Below, piece after piece: positions 16,563-25,827 of a stretch of DNA of 64,000 nt. The notes beneath the pieces are model-generated. The model had not been told where the DNA came from and ran no database searches. It saw nothing but the letters and a program-made list of their open reading frames with translations. The position numbers were made by a program, and so were the translations under genes. The DNA lies in contig NZ_CALDXR010000013.1 of the NCBI RefSeq assembly GCF_937920985.1, positions 48,375-112,374 of the forward strand. The letters run 5' to 3'. Position 1 is the stretch's first letter. Every line of letters begins with the position of its first letter. The DNA comes from an uncultured Phascolarctobacterium sp. Its GTDB lineage: Bacteria; Bacillota; Negativicutes; Acidaminococcales; Acidaminococcaceae.

Positions 16563-17468
16563 ATGCAACAGGTTACAACAAATGCTTATAGGCAGGATGC
16601 GTTGTGGCGCTATATTATTACCGGCTGCGGCCTGGCGCTCATTGTTCTGACGCTGTCTATTGGCGCTTTCCTGTGCTACAAGGGCGTAGGCACGTTTACT
16701 ACATACAACCACAGTATTGCAGAGTTTCTTTTTTCAGCAGATTGGGAGCCGAGTGACAGCACTGAGGGCGGCGGCAAGGTTGGTGCAGCCATCTTTATTT
16801 TCGGTTCTGTTATTACCTGCGCGTTGGCGCTGGCGATTGCTACACCGTTCAGTTTGGCAACCGCAATTTTTATGACGGAGATTTCGCCGGAGCTGGGCAA
16901 GCGCTTTGTCCAACCGGCTGTGGAAATTTTTGTCGGCATTCCTTCCGTAGTTTACGGCTGGATCAGCCTGACCATTTTGGTACCGCTGATTAAAAATATT
17001 TTTAACCTGCGCTTCGGCTTTTCCGTATTAGCGGCAGGTATTGTACTGGCGGTGATGATTTTCCCGACCATCACCAGTCTGGCGGCAGATGCACTGCGCA
17101 GCATCCCTAAAAGCTACCGCGCTGCTTCCTATGGTCTTGGCGCAACCCGTTGGCAGACTATTGCCAAGGTGGTAGTGCCTGCGGCAGTTACCGGTCTGAT
17201 GACGGCTGTTATCCTGGGCCTGGCGCGTGCCTTCGGCGAAGCGCTGGCTGTAGCGATGGTTATCGGCAAGATGCGTGCCTTTCCAAGCTCGCTGCTTGCT
17301 CCGACCAACAATTTGACGGCGGCGATTGCGGCAGATATGGGCGGTGCCATGGAGGGCAGTGAATACAACATTGCTTTGTGGACAATGGCGTTGCTGCTGT
17401 TTATCATTTCTCTGGCCTGCATCTTTGCCATCCACTTTTTAACTGCTAAAGGAGGGAAGCAGGCATGA
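16563..17468 (+). CDS. pstC: Phosphate ABC transporter permease PstC
   Basis: One of two inner-membrane permeases of the high-affinity phosphate importer. Six hydrophobic segments are visible, starting at residues 17-40, and the ATPase-coupling EAA-like loop is LRSIPKSYRAASYGLGATRWQ. The segment FVGIPSVVYGW is conserved in PstC. The protein has 301 residues. AGAGGAG precedes the ATG. It overlaps pstA by four bases, so the two are probably translationally coupled. Confidence 0.94.
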   Translation: MQQVTTNAYRQDALWRYIITGCGLALIVLTLSIGAFLCYKGVGTFTTYNHSIAEFLFSADWEPSDSTEGGGKVGAAIFIFGSVITCALALAIATPFSLATAIFMTEISPELGKRFVQPAVEIFVGIPSVVYGWISLTILVPLIKNIFNLRFGFSVLAAGIVLAVMIFPTITSLAADALRSIPKSYRAASYGLGATRWQTIAKVVVPAAVTGLMTAVILGLARAFGEALAVAMVIGKMRAFPSSLLAPTNNLTAAIAADMGGAMEGSEYNIALWTMALLLFIISLACIFAIHFLTAKGGKQA

Positions 17469-18349
17469 ACGACAGTATAGCGCGTGCAAAGTTTATTGAT
17501 AAGCTGATGACAGCTGTGTTTTATTGCGTAGCAGGCTTCTTTATCCTGCTGCTGGTAGCCTTTGGCCTATATGTTATTATTAACGGCTTCAAGGATTTCA
17601 GCTGGAGCCTGATATCCTTTGAGGGCAGCGGCATCGGTAATTTGTTCTTCAACACTATTTATCTGGTTTTCCTGTCGCTGCTGGTGAGCGTGCCCTTGGG
17701 TGTCGCTGCCGGCATCTATATGGCGGAATACGCTAAGCAGGGCAGTTTCACCAAGTTTCTGCGTATGTGTATCGAAACGATGTCCTCATTGCCGTCCATT
17801 GTTGTCGGCCTGTTCGGTTACCTGGTGTTTATCGTGATGACCGGCTCGCAGTGGAACCTGTTCAGCGGTGCGCTGGCAGTTTCTATCCTCAGTATTCCGC
17901 TGATTATGACGGTCACGGAGGATGCCTTCAAATCGCTGCCGCAGGGCTATAAGCGCGGCAGTCTGGCCATGGGCGCAACGCTGTGGCAGACTATTTACAA
18001 GGTGCTGCTGCCGGCGTGCCTGCCGCGTATCATGACTGGCGTGATTTTGGCTGCAGGCCGTGGCTTCGGTGAAGCGGCAGCTCTCTTGTATACCGCAGGC
18101 ATGAGCACCGATATCAACTGGAACAGCTGGAACCTGCTGTCTCCGACCTGCCCGCTGAACCCCTTCCGTCCGGGCGAAACGCTGGCGCTGCATATTTGGG
18201 CATCGCGTACCGAGGCGTTGGCTGCGAATGCGGCGCAGATGGCCAACCTTTCTTCAGCAATATTAATGCTGCTTGTGCTGTCCTTTAGCCTGGGCGCACG
18301 TTACCTGAGCACTTATTTAGACACAAAAACCGGAGGTAGCAGAAAATGA
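17465..18349 (+). CDS. pstA: Phosphate ABC transporter permease PstA
   Basis: Second permease of the Pst complex, with six predicted helices and 294 residues. The coupling loop reads FKSLPQGYKRGSLAMGATLWQ, and ETMSSLPSIVVGLFGYLVF precedes it as in other PstA proteins. ATGA overlaps join it to both pstC and pstB. Assignment rests on motif order and on its place in the operon. Confidence 0.94.
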   Translation: MNDSIARAKFIDKLMTAVFYCVAGFFILLLVAFGLYVIINGFKDFSWSLISFEGSGIGNLFFNTIYLVFLSLLVSVPLGVAAGIYMAEYAKQGSFTKFLRMCIETMSSLPSIVVGLFGYLVFIVMTGSQWNLFSGALAVSILSIPLIMTVTEDAFKSLPQGYKRGSLAMGATLWQTIYKVLLPACLPRIMTGVILAAGRGFGEAAALLYTAGMSTDINWNSWNLLSPTCPLNPFRPGETLALHIWASRTEALAANAAQMANLSSAILMLLVLSFSLGARYLSTYLDTKTGGSRK

Positions 18350-19113
18350 CGATTGATAACGCTGCAACTAAATTTTTAGTGCAGGATCTGGATTTGTATT
18401 ACGGCAAATTCCAAGCGTTGAAAAAAATAAATCTTGATATTAAGGAAAAGGAGATTACCGCGCTTATCGGTCCTTCTGGCTGCGGCAAATCCACCTTTTT
18501 GAAAACACTGAACAGAATGAACGACCTGGAGGAGGGCGTGCGCATTGAAGGCAGCATTGCACTGGATGGCAAGGATATTTTTGCGGAGATTGACCCTATC
18601 AGCCTGCGTCACCGCGTTGGTATGGTCTTTCAGCAGCCTAACCCCTTCCCGAAAAGCATTTATGACAATGTTGCCTACGGTCCACGTATTCATGGCGTGA
18701 CGAAAAAGAGCGAGCTGGACGAGATTGTGGAGCGCAGTCTGCGTCAGGCTGCCATCTGGGACGAGCTGAAGGACAGACTGAGCAAGAGTGCGCTGGGCCT
18801 GAGCGGCGGCCAGCAGCAGCGCCTGTGCATTGCGCGTACCCTGGCTGTGCAGCCGGAGGTTATCCTCATGGACGAGCCTACCAGTGCGCTGGACCCGATT
18901 TCTACGATGAAGATTGAGGATTTGGCTCTGGAGCTGAAAAAGGATTACACCATTGTTATTGTTACGCATAATATGCAGCAGGCTGCGCGTATTTCTGACA
19001 AAACAGCCTTCTTCCTTTTGGGCGAGCTGATTGAGTTCAACGAAACGAAGCAACTGTTTGCTAATCCGTCTAATCCTAAGACAGAAGAGTATATTACCGG
19101 CAGATTCGGTTGA
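18346..19113 (+). CDS. pstB: Phosphate ABC transporter ATP-binding protein PstB
   Basis: ATPase that drives phosphate import. Walker A is GPSGCGKST near residue 45, the signature is LSGGQQQRLCIART, Walker B is VILMDEPTSALD, and the switch histidine is in VTHNMQQ. QQPNPFPKSIYDNVAYGPR is characteristic of PstB. Length is 255 residues. Its start overlaps the pstA stop codon. Confidence 0.96.
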   Translation: MTIDNAATKFLVQDLDLYYGKFQALKKINLDIKEKEITALIGPSGCGKSTFLKTLNRMNDLEEGVRIEGSIALDGKDIFAEIDPISLRHRVGMVFQQPNPFPKSIYDNVAYGPRIHGVTKKSELDEIVERSLRQAAIWDELKDRLSKSALGLSGGQQQRLCIARTLAVQPEVILMDEPTSALDPISTMKIEDLALELKKDYTIVIVTHNMQQAARISDKTAFFLLGELIEFNETKQLFANPSNPKTEEYITGRFG

Positions 19114-19161
19114 TGCAAGAAGAGGCGCGTAAATGCGACACGGAAAGGCTCTCCTAGGGGA

Positions 19162-19270
19162 CAAAGTAAGGTATACTGTCGAAATGCTAATAAGTGCAGT
19201 CCCCTCTCAGTCGCCCTGTGGGCGCCAGCTCCCCCCAAGGGGAGCCTCTCATGTATCGCTGCTTACTTTG
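19162..19270. repeat. Palindromic repeat between pstB and phoU
   Basis: A 9-bp perfect inverted repeat, CAAAGTAAG (19162-19170) and CTTACTTTG (19262-19270), brackets the core at 19201-19248. The core starts CCCCTCTCAGTCGCC and ends AAGGGGAGCCTC, with an internal GGGCGC-type hairpin. It is the short version of the element found inside the acyltransferase gene. It could also modulate phoU expression relative to pstB. Confidence 0.7.
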
Positions 19271-19301
19271 CATTTAAATTTGTTGAGAAAGGAACAATAA
19301 A

Positions 19302-19949
19302 ATGACACGTAACAAATTCAACGAGGAGCTGAAGCAGCTGCTCAACAGTGTGCGCGTGATGGGTGTAAATCTGGAGGATACCCTGGATAAGGTTATCGCC
19401 AACCTGGAGCAGAAGGACGCAGCCTTAGCGCAGCAGATTATCAGCGATGATGATAATTTTGACAACAGCGAGGTCAATATCGAAAAGCAATGCCTGGAGC
19501 TGGTGCTGACACAGACTCCGGTAGCAACTGACTGGCGCGAGATTGCCAGCTGCCTGAAGCTGGTGGGAGATATGGAGCGCATTGCGGACCATTGCAGTGA
19601 CATCAGCCAATACACCTTGAAGCTGATAGAAAAGGAGCCTGTGCCGCTGCCGGATAACTTTATGGCTATGCTGCAGGTAATGCGCCAGATGGTGTATGAT
19701 AGCATCAGCGCAATCAGCGAAAATGATTTGGAGCTGGCCAATAAGGTTATTGCTACCGATGATGAGGTAGACAATTATTTTGCCGAAATGCGTCAGCATC
19801 TGACTACTGTTATGCAGCAAAAACCGCAATATGTACCCCAATATGTTGACTATCTGATGATTGCCAAATATGTGGAGCGCATTGCCGACCATTCCACGAA
19901 TATCGCCCAATGGGTAATGTTTGTGGTAAAGAACGAACTGAAAAACTGA
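19302..19949 (+). CDS. phoU: Phosphate signalling protein PhoU
   Basis: Links Pst activity to the phosphate two-component system and prevents excess uptake. The two three-helix repeats are evident from GDMERIADHCSDI near residue 95 and KYVERIADHSTNIA near 195, which hold the metal-binding E/D residues. Length is 215 residues. GAAAGGA precedes the ATG. It is separated from pstB by a repeat element, unlike the tight spacing in the rest of the operon. Confidence 0.94.
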   Translation: MTRNKFNEELKQLLNSVRVMGVNLEDTLDKVIANLEQKDAALAQQIISDDDNFDNSEVNIEKQCLELVLTQTPVATDWREIASCLKLVGDMERIADHCSDISQYTLKLIEKEPVPLPDNFMAMLQVMRQMVYDSISAISENDLELANKVIATDDEVDNYFAEMRQHLTTVMQQKPQYVPQYVDYLMIAKYVERIADHSTNIAQWVMFVVKNELKN

Positions 19950-19967
19950 GCTTTGAATGGCAATCAC

Positions 19968-19998
19968 GGCCTCTGTAGCAATGCGGGGGCTTTTGTTT
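19968..19998 (+). terminator. Probable terminator after phoU
   Basis: GGCCTCTG pairs with CGGGGGCT over 8 bp including three wobble pairs, followed by TTTTGTTTAT. Weak but well placed. Confidence 0.5.
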
Positions 19999-20216
19999 AT
20001 GCTACGGTTGTTGCGGCGTTAGCGGGCCGCGTCATTTGGCAGACTGGTTTTCTATATTCGTTGATTTGTGTTATAATATAATATTAGAGTATTTGCGGAC
20101 AGGGCAGCGTCATGTGTTATTACAGGCACTGGTTTTATGCATAGACATATGCTGTAGGCTGCACTTGTCACGATTTAAAATGATAATATTTTTAGAGCAG
20201 ATTCAGGAGGGATTCA

Positions 20217-20921
20217 ATGCATATTGATAGACGATTAGAAACTATTGCCAACCTGGTGCCGCAGGGCTGTGTGCTGGCTGATATCGGTACAGACCACGCG
20301 TATCTGCCGGTTTGGCTGCTGGAAAAGCAAAGAATTTCCCGGGCAATTGCCGGTGATATTGCCGCAGGCCCCTGCCAGGCTGCGCGCACTACCGTGGCAC
20401 AGTTTGGCCAGCATGAGCATGTTGATGTTCGTCAGGGCAGCGGCCTGAAGGTGCTGAGCCCCGGTGAAGCAGACTGCATTGCTATTGCCGGCATGGGCGC
20501 TTCTACTATTATCAGCATTCTGGAGGATGATATGGAGGTAGCGCAGAGCGCCAAGCTTTTGGTGCTGCAGCCTATGGCCGGTGCTGCATCCCTGCGCGCG
20601 TGGCTGTGCAGCCACGGCTGGCAGCTGGCTGCCGAGGAGTTGGTGGATGACGCTCCGCATTTTTATGAGATTATTGCCGTTAAGCGCGGCTCTGCGCCTG
20701 TTTACAGCGCGGCAGAGTGCGCTGTAGGCCCGTTGCTGCTGGCGCAGAAGCATCCGCTGCTGGCTAAGCAGCTGGCACGCCAGCTTGCTACCTGCAGCCA
20801 GCTGCTGGAGAATATGGGACGCAGCGAGCGCGCACGCGCGAGCGAAAAGTATAAGGAAGTACAGGCGTTGAAGACAGAACTGGAGGTGTTGCAAAATGGC
20901 AAGCGTAGTGACAGTAAATGA
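20217..20921 (+). CDS. trmK: tRNA (adenine(22)-N1)-methyltransferase
   Basis: SAM-dependent methyltransferase acting on A22 of tRNAs. DIGTDHAYLPVWLLEK near residue 23 is the SAM loop typical of TrmK, and CIAIAGMGASTIISIL follows as the catalytic-side strand. A coiled C-terminal region (about 165-234) is usual for the family. AGGAGG sits five bases ahead of the ATG, and a TATAAT-like -10 near 20071 could serve it. It overlaps nif3 by 26 bp, a pairing common in Firmicutes. Confidence 0.92.
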   Translation: MHIDRRLETIANLVPQGCVLADIGTDHAYLPVWLLEKQRISRAIAGDIAAGPCQAARTTVAQFGQHEHVDVRQGSGLKVLSPGEADCIAIAGMGASTIISILEDDMEVAQSAKLLVLQPMAGAASLRAWLCSHGWQLAAEELVDDAPHFYEIIAVKRGSAPVYSAAECAVGPLLLAQKHPLLAKQLARQLATCSQLLENMGRSERARASEKYKEVQALKTELEVLQNGKRSDSK

Positions 20922-21684
20922 TATCATCAACCTGCTGGAGGAGATGGCGCCGCCGGAGCTGGCGGAATCCTGGGATAACGTCGGCCTGATGCTGGGCAGA
21001 CGCCATAAGCCTGTGCGCAAGCTGCTTTTGGCACTGGATATGACACAGGAGACGGTGACGCAGGCCTTGGCGAAAAAGGCTGATATGCTGATTACGCATC
21101 ATCCGGCAATTTTCCATAAGCTGGGCAATGTGACGGATGCCGACTGGCAGCAGGAGCTTTTGCTGCAGCTGGCGGAAAACGGCGTTGCTGTTTACAGCGC
21201 GCATACGAATCTGGACTGCGTGGCGAACGGTGTCAACAGCGTGCTTGCCAAAAGACTGCGTTTGCTGGAACCTGACGTACTTGATACAGTAAGCGGACTG
21301 GGACGCATTGGCGAGCTGGCGCAGCCGACCAAGCTGCAGGACTTTGCACTCTTTGTCAAAAAGGCTTTGCAGGCCGATTATCTTACCATAGGTGATGCGG
21401 GCCGCAAGGTTCGCCGTGTGGCTGTTTGTGGCGGTGCCGGTGCTGATCTGATCGGTCTGGCATTGGCGCAGGGTGCAGACACGCTGGTGACGGGTGATGT
21501 GAAGTATCATGAGGCACAGCAGGCTGTCTTTAGCGGGCTGAATATTATCGATGCAGGCCATCAACCGACGGAGCTGCCGGTGCTGGACGACCTGGCTGAC
21601 AGATTATCGCTGCGTTTTACGGAGAAGCATTGGGACGTGGCAATTCAGGTAGCACGCGAAACACTGCTGCTGAAGCATATATAG
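20896..21684 (+). CDS. Nif3-like dinuclear metal centre hexameric protein
   Basis: Member of the conserved Nif3/DUF34 family, proposed to act as a metal-dependent hydrolase or GTP cyclohydrolase-like protein; its true role is unsettled. Metal ligands are visible in MLITHHPAIFHKLG near residue 67 and in SAHTNLDC, with DAGHQPTE near residue 217. At 262 residues it lacks the PII-like insert of longer relatives. It lies within the end of trmK, implying joint translation. Confidence 0.88.
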   Translation: MASVVTVNDIINLLEEMAPPELAESWDNVGLMLGRRHKPVRKLLLALDMTQETVTQALAKKADMLITHHPAIFHKLGNVTDADWQQELLLQLAENGVAVYSAHTNLDCVANGVNSVLAKRLRLLEPDVLDTVSGLGRIGELAQPTKLQDFALFVKKALQADYLTIGDAGRKVRRVAVCGGAGADLIGLALAQGADTLVTGDVKYHEAQQAVFSGLNIIDAGHQPTELPVLDDLADRLSLRFTEKHWDVAIQVARETLLLKHI

Positions 21685-21702
21685 AAAACAGGTGATAGAA
21701 GA

Positions 21703-22629
21703 ATGATTAAGGATTTTAAGGCCGGCACTAAGGTATGCCAGGCAGTTTTAGTAAGAGTACAGAAGGTAGGCAATTCCTCTAACGGCGGCGTATTTGCCCG
21801 CGGCATGATGGAGGATAACAGCGGACGCATTGCCTTTATCTGTTTTGATGCAGTGCTGGTAGACAAGCTGCGTGAGCTGGAGGGCCCCACCGCCTTCATG
21901 ATGGGCGGCAACGTCGACATCAACAAATTCAATAACGATATGTCGCTGCAGGTGATTGTGCAGCGTCTGGAAAACCTGCTGCCACAGGACGATATCAGCA
22001 ATCTGCTGCCTCAGGGTGATTTTGATGTAGAGGCTTATAAAACTAAGCTGACAAATTATATCAAGGCAGTGCGCACTCCGGGACTGCGCATGCTGCTGGA
22101 AACTATCTTCAGCGGTGCCACCTATGAGCGCTTTGTGACCAACCCTGCAGGCATGCGCATGCATCATGCTTATCTGGGCGGCCTGCTGCAGCATTCTATT
22201 GATGTTACCGGCCTGGCAGTGGCCCTGGCGGAGCAGATTGAGGGCGTAGACAAGGACCTTGTTATTGCTGGCGCTCTTTTGCATGACATTGGCAAAATCC
22301 GTGAGATTTCTGCGGAAATCGGCTTCCCTTATACCAGTGAAGGACGTCTTTTGGGACACATTACCATGAGCTGCATGATGGTGCAGGAGGCCGCTGCCAA
22401 GCTGCGTCTGCCTGCTTCCCGCCTAGAGCAGCTGCAGCACATTCTGCTGGCACACCATGGTGATAACGAAAAGGGTTCGCCGGTAGCCTGTGCGACGCGT
22501 GAGGCCTTTGTGGTGCATTACGCTGATGAAATCAACGCTGTAATGAACCAGTTTGACGTGCATGAAGGCAAGAGTGCCTGGGAGTTCAACCGTATGCTGG
22601 GACGCAATATCCTGGTAGACAAGCTGTGA
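21703..22629 (+). CDS. YhaM-like 3'-5' exoribonuclease (OB fold plus HD domain)
   Basis: Predicted cytoplasmic 3'-5' exonuclease. The N-terminal 90 or so residues form an OB-fold nucleic-acid-binding part (AVLVRVQKVGNSSNGGVFARG), and the HD phosphohydrolase motif is AGALLHDIGKI near residue 187 followed by HHGDNEKGSPV. Length and domain order match YhaM/CbfI of Firmicutes. It is followed by an overlapping metallopeptidase-like gene. Activity on RNA versus DNA cannot be decided from sequence. Confidence 0.85.
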   Translation: MIKDFKAGTKVCQAVLVRVQKVGNSSNGGVFARGMMEDNSGRIAFICFDAVLVDKLRELEGPTAFMMGGNVDINKFNNDMSLQVIVQRLENLLPQDDISNLLPQGDFDVEAYKTKLTNYIKAVRTPGLRMLLETIFSGATYERFVTNPAGMRMHHAYLGGLLQHSIDVTGLAVALAEQIEGVDKDLVIAGALLHDIGKIREISAEIGFPYTSEGRLLGHITMSCMMVQEAAAKLRLPASRLEQLQHILLAHHGDNEKGSPVACATREAFVVHYADEINAVMNQFDVHEGKSAWEFNRMLGRNILVDKL

Positions 22630-23363
22630 GCAGCAAAATAATACGCCAAACAGCGTTGAAGCTGCACGGTCTGACGATAAATCTGCAGTTTAAGCTGGTC
22701 AAAAATATTACGCTGCGTATCAAGGAGGATGGCGCCATCTTTCTTACTGCTCCCCTGGGAATGAGCATAAGCGAGGTGCAGCAATTTCTGGAGAGCAAGG
22801 AGCAGTGGCTGCGCCAAAAGCTGCAGCTGGTGCTGCAGGCGCAGCAAAAGCAGGAGAAGAAGTACAGCATGGGCGAGCTGCCCTTTGACGGCCAGCATAT
22901 ATGGCTGTGGGGCAGGCGGCTGCCGGCGTGCTTTGTGCTTAGCAGTAAAAAGCACGGCACCTATGAGGTGCAGGCGGACGCTGTCTGTTTTTATTACCGC
23001 AGTGAGCTGAGTGCGGAAGCCCGGTGTGCTTTTGTGGAATTCTTCTATAAGCAGGAAGTGCTCTACAGTGGTGCGCAGCTGATGGCAGTCTGGGCAAAGA
23101 AAATGGGCGTGCGTCCTACAGGCCTCAATGTGCATCGCATGAAAACGCGCTGGGGCTCCTGCAACGTGCGCACCGGCAGTATCAATTTGAATACGCTGCT
23201 GGCCTGCTGGCCCAAAGAGTGTCTGGAATATATTGTGGTGCATGAGCTGGCGCATTTGCAGGAAGCAAATCATTCACCGCGCTTCCACGCTATTGTTGCC
23301 ACCTATTTGCCGGAGTGGCGCAAGCGCAAAAAGCTGCTGGAGGATTTTAAGCCTGTTTTATAG
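22626..23363 (+). CDS. YgjP-like zinc metallopeptidase-domain protein
   Basis: DUF45/YgjP family. The motif HELAHLQEANHSPRF near residue 208 has the HExxH zinc site and the third histidine, and MKTRWGSCNVRTGSINLN is the conserved stretch ahead of it. The start codon is GTG, overlapping the previous stop. Eukaryotic relatives process DNA-protein crosslinks; the bacterial role is not established. It has 245 residues and no signal peptide, so it should act in the cytoplasm. Confidence 0.85.
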   Translation: MSSKIIRQTALKLHGLTINLQFKLVKNITLRIKEDGAIFLTAPLGMSISEVQQFLESKEQWLRQKLQLVLQAQQKQEKKYSMGELPFDGQHIWLWGRRLPACFVLSSKKHGTYEVQADAVCFYYRSELSAEARCAFVEFFYKQEVLYSGAQLMAVWAKKMGVRPTGLNVHRMKTRWGSCNVRTGSINLNTLLACWPKECLEYIVVHELAHLQEANHSPRFHAIVATYLPEWRKRKKLLEDFKPVL

Positions 23364-23577
23364 CCGCTTCAAGCATAAGGTATAAGCATTTTCTGTGACA
23401 AATAATGCATTTTGCTTTGTATTGATGATAAAAACAGTATATATATGTAAATCTTTTGTGAAAGCATACTAAGAAAGCAAGTATTTGTGCTATAATTATA
23501 GTAACATCTTGTAGGGCTCTGTCATTTGCTGTAATAAATAAATGACATGAGTCAGTTCAAAGGCAGGAGTGATGATT

Positions 23578-24276
23578 ATGGCAAAACAGAAAATATTGAT
23601 TGCTGATGATGAGGCGCAGATTCGTGAGATTTTGCGCATATATTTTGAGAAGGAAGGCTTTGAGGTTATTGAAGCTGAAGATGGTGCTGCCGCAATATTG
23701 AAGGTGCAGTCCGAAAAGCCGGATATTTTGCTGCTGGATATCATGATGCCCGTTCTCGATGGCATTGAGGTTTGCAAGCAGGTACGCAAGATGTCGGATC
23801 TGCCGATTATCATGGTTACGGCTAAGGACGATGATGATGACCGCATCGCCGGTCTGGAAATCGGCGCTGATGATTATATCACCAAGCCGTTTAATTCGCG
23901 TGAGGTTGTGGCCCGCGTGAAGGCTGTGCTGCGTCGTGCAGGCACCCAGGAGAAGAAGGGTGAGGTTTCCCGCATCACTTATCCTGGTCTGATTATCGAT
24001 ATGGACCAATATCAGGTAACAGCCTTCGGCAACAAAATGACCTTTACGACTAAGGAAATGGAGCTTTTGTGGTGCCTGGCATCTAACCCTGGCAAGGCCT
24101 TCAGCCGCAACCAGCTGCTGGAAACAATCTGGGGCTATTCCTATTATGGCGATACACGTACTGTTGATACGCACATCAAGCGCATCAGACAGAAGCTGAA
24201 TATTCCGCCTGATTCCAAATGGGATATCACGACTATCTGGGGTGTTGGCTATAAATTTGAATTAAAGGACAACTAA
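23578..24276 (+). CDS. OmpR/PhoB-family response regulator
   Basis: Receiver domain (residues 1-115) with acidic pocket D10/D11, phosphorylation site D54 in LLLDIMMPVLDG, and K103 in ITKPF. The C-terminal winged helix (about 130-230) ends in WDITTIWGVGYKF. AGGAG at 23565-23569 selects the ATG at 23578; two earlier in-frame starts are too close to it. It is paired with the sensor kinase three bases downstream. It lies about 3.6 kb after phoU, so it is a plausible regulator of the Pho-box-like repeats, but the phosphate link is inference. Confidence 0.9.
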   Translation: MAKQKILIADDEAQIREILRIYFEKEGFEVIEAEDGAAAILKVQSEKPDILLLDIMMPVLDGIEVCKQVRKMSDLPIIMVTAKDDDDDRIAGLEIGADDYITKPFNSREVVARVKAVLRRAGTQEKKGEVSRITYPGLIIDMDQYQVTAFGNKMTFTTKEMELLWCLASNPGKAFSRNQLLETIWGYSYYGDTRTVDTHIKRIRQKLNIPPDSKWDITTIWGVGYKFELKDN

Positions 24277-24279
24277 ATT

Positions 24280-25827
24280 ATGAAAAAATCCCTAAGCACA
24301 CGCCTGATGTATAGTTTTATGACTATCATAATTATCGTCGTTGTGGGGATTACAGCAGGCATATCGTACCTGATTGCCGACTACTTTTTCCAGATTAAGG
24401 AGCAGGAGCTGGCGGAAAAGGGAAATGAGATGGGGGAAACAATTGAAGCCTTCATCCGTCTGCAGGACCGTGATATGCTTTACCGATATATTTTAGCTGT
24501 AGATAAGCTGGTTGGCGCACGCATCTGGCTGTTTGATGATAATTACGAGCTTTTGGCGGCCTCTAGTTTTGAGTCCGTTAAGGAGACCGGAGAAAATGCC
24601 TCTATGAAGGAATTTCTCAGGTATGGCGCACCCTCCAGGCAGGTATTGCAGGAGAGCGTCAGAAAACTGGATCAGGATATGAAGAGCAGTAATTTATCGT
24701 ATCGCATTAAGGTGATACTAAATGATGTTTATGCCGGGAAGTCCTTCAAATCGCAGATTTATCATCCGTATTACAAGGAGCAGGTGATCCTGGTTGGTGT
24801 TCCTTATACCTTTGGTAATGGGCACACAGGCGCTATTTTGATGATTGAGCCCTTGAGCGGTTTCGAAAAATTCTTGCGAAATGTTTACATTTATATTATG
24901 ATTGTAGGTATCATTGCCATTATTTTCAGTTTGTTTTTAGTTAAGCGTCTGTCAGGCCTCATTATCCGGCCGGTGCTGGATATGAAGGACAATGCACAGG
25001 CGATGGCTTCGGGAGATTATTCCCGCAGGCTGGAGGTGCATGGTGATGATGAAATTGCTGAGCTGGGGAATGCGCTCAATTCTTTAGGCAAGGATTTGGG
25101 TGATTACATTGCCAAGATGGAGCGGACGGAAAAAATCCGCCGCGATTTTGTGGCTAATGTATCGCATGAGCTGCGGACACCGATTACGATTATCCGTGGC
25201 TACAATGAGGCAATTTGTGATGGTATGGTAACGGATACTGATCTGATTCAGCGTTATCGTGGCCTGATAAATGAAGAGACAGTCCGCCTGGAGCGTATGG
25301 TACGCGAGCTGCTGGATATCAGCAGGCTGGAGTCCAGTGATCCGCTGACTGTCAGCAATATGGATGAGCTGCCGCTGGCCGGTATCATCCGTAATGTCGC
25401 CGAAAAATTATCGGTGCGCTGCGTGAAGAATAATGTTACGATTAGTGTTCATGCCGACGATAATATCAAAATTTTGGGCGATGGAGACCAAATGGTACAG
25501 TTAATTATGATTTTGTGCGATAATGCCTTGAAATATTCGCCAGAAAATGGTACTGTATCAATAGGTGCGAATAAGCTTGACGATGGCAGCGTGCTTGTAA
25601 CAGTTGCTGACCAGGGCAAGGGTATTCCCGAAGAGGATATTCCCTTTATCTGGGAGCGCTTCTACAAGGTTGAAAAATCGCATTGCCGCAGTGTTCCGGG
25701 AACCGGTCTGGGGCTTGCTATTGCCAAAGAAATTATTCGCGTCCACGGCGCCAGTGCCGAGGTAATCAGCAAATGTGGTTCTGGTACCACGTTTGAAATA
25801 AAATTTCCAAAGGATAAGGTAGTATGA
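24280..25827 (+). CDS. Membrane sensor histidine kinase
   Basis: Partner of the upstream response regulator. TM1 covers residues 12-34, an extracytoplasmic sensor region of about 165 residues follows, TM2 is 202-222, HAMP about 222-275, the dimerisation helix carries H296 in VANVSHELRTP, and the ATPase domain shows the N box ILCDNALKYSPENG, DQGKGIPEED and GTGLGLAIAKE. No PAS domain is visible, unlike typical PhoR. It overlaps yqeG by an ATGA junction. Confidence 0.9.
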   Translation: MKKSLSTRLMYSFMTIIIIVVVGITAGISYLIADYFFQIKEQELAEKGNEMGETIEAFIRLQDRDMLYRYILAVDKLVGARIWLFDDNYELLAASSFESVKETGENASMKEFLRYGAPSRQVLQESVRKLDQDMKSSNLSYRIKVILNDVYAGKSFKSQIYHPYYKEQVILVGVPYTFGNGHTGAILMIEPLSGFEKFLRNVYIYIMIVGIIAIIFSLFLVKRLSGLIIRPVLDMKDNAQAMASGDYSRRLEVHGDDEIAELGNALNSLGKDLGDYIAKMERTEKIRRDFVANVSHELRTPITIIRGYNEAICDGMVTDTDLIQRYRGLINEETVRLERMVRELLDISRLESSDPLTVSNMDELPLAGIIRNVAEKLSVRCVKNNVTISVHADDNIKILGDGDQMVQLIMILCDNALKYSPENGTVSIGANKLDDGSVLVTVADQGKGIPEEDIPFIWERFYKVEKSHCRSVPGTGLGLAIAKEIIRVHGASAEVISKCGSGTTFEIKFPKDKVV

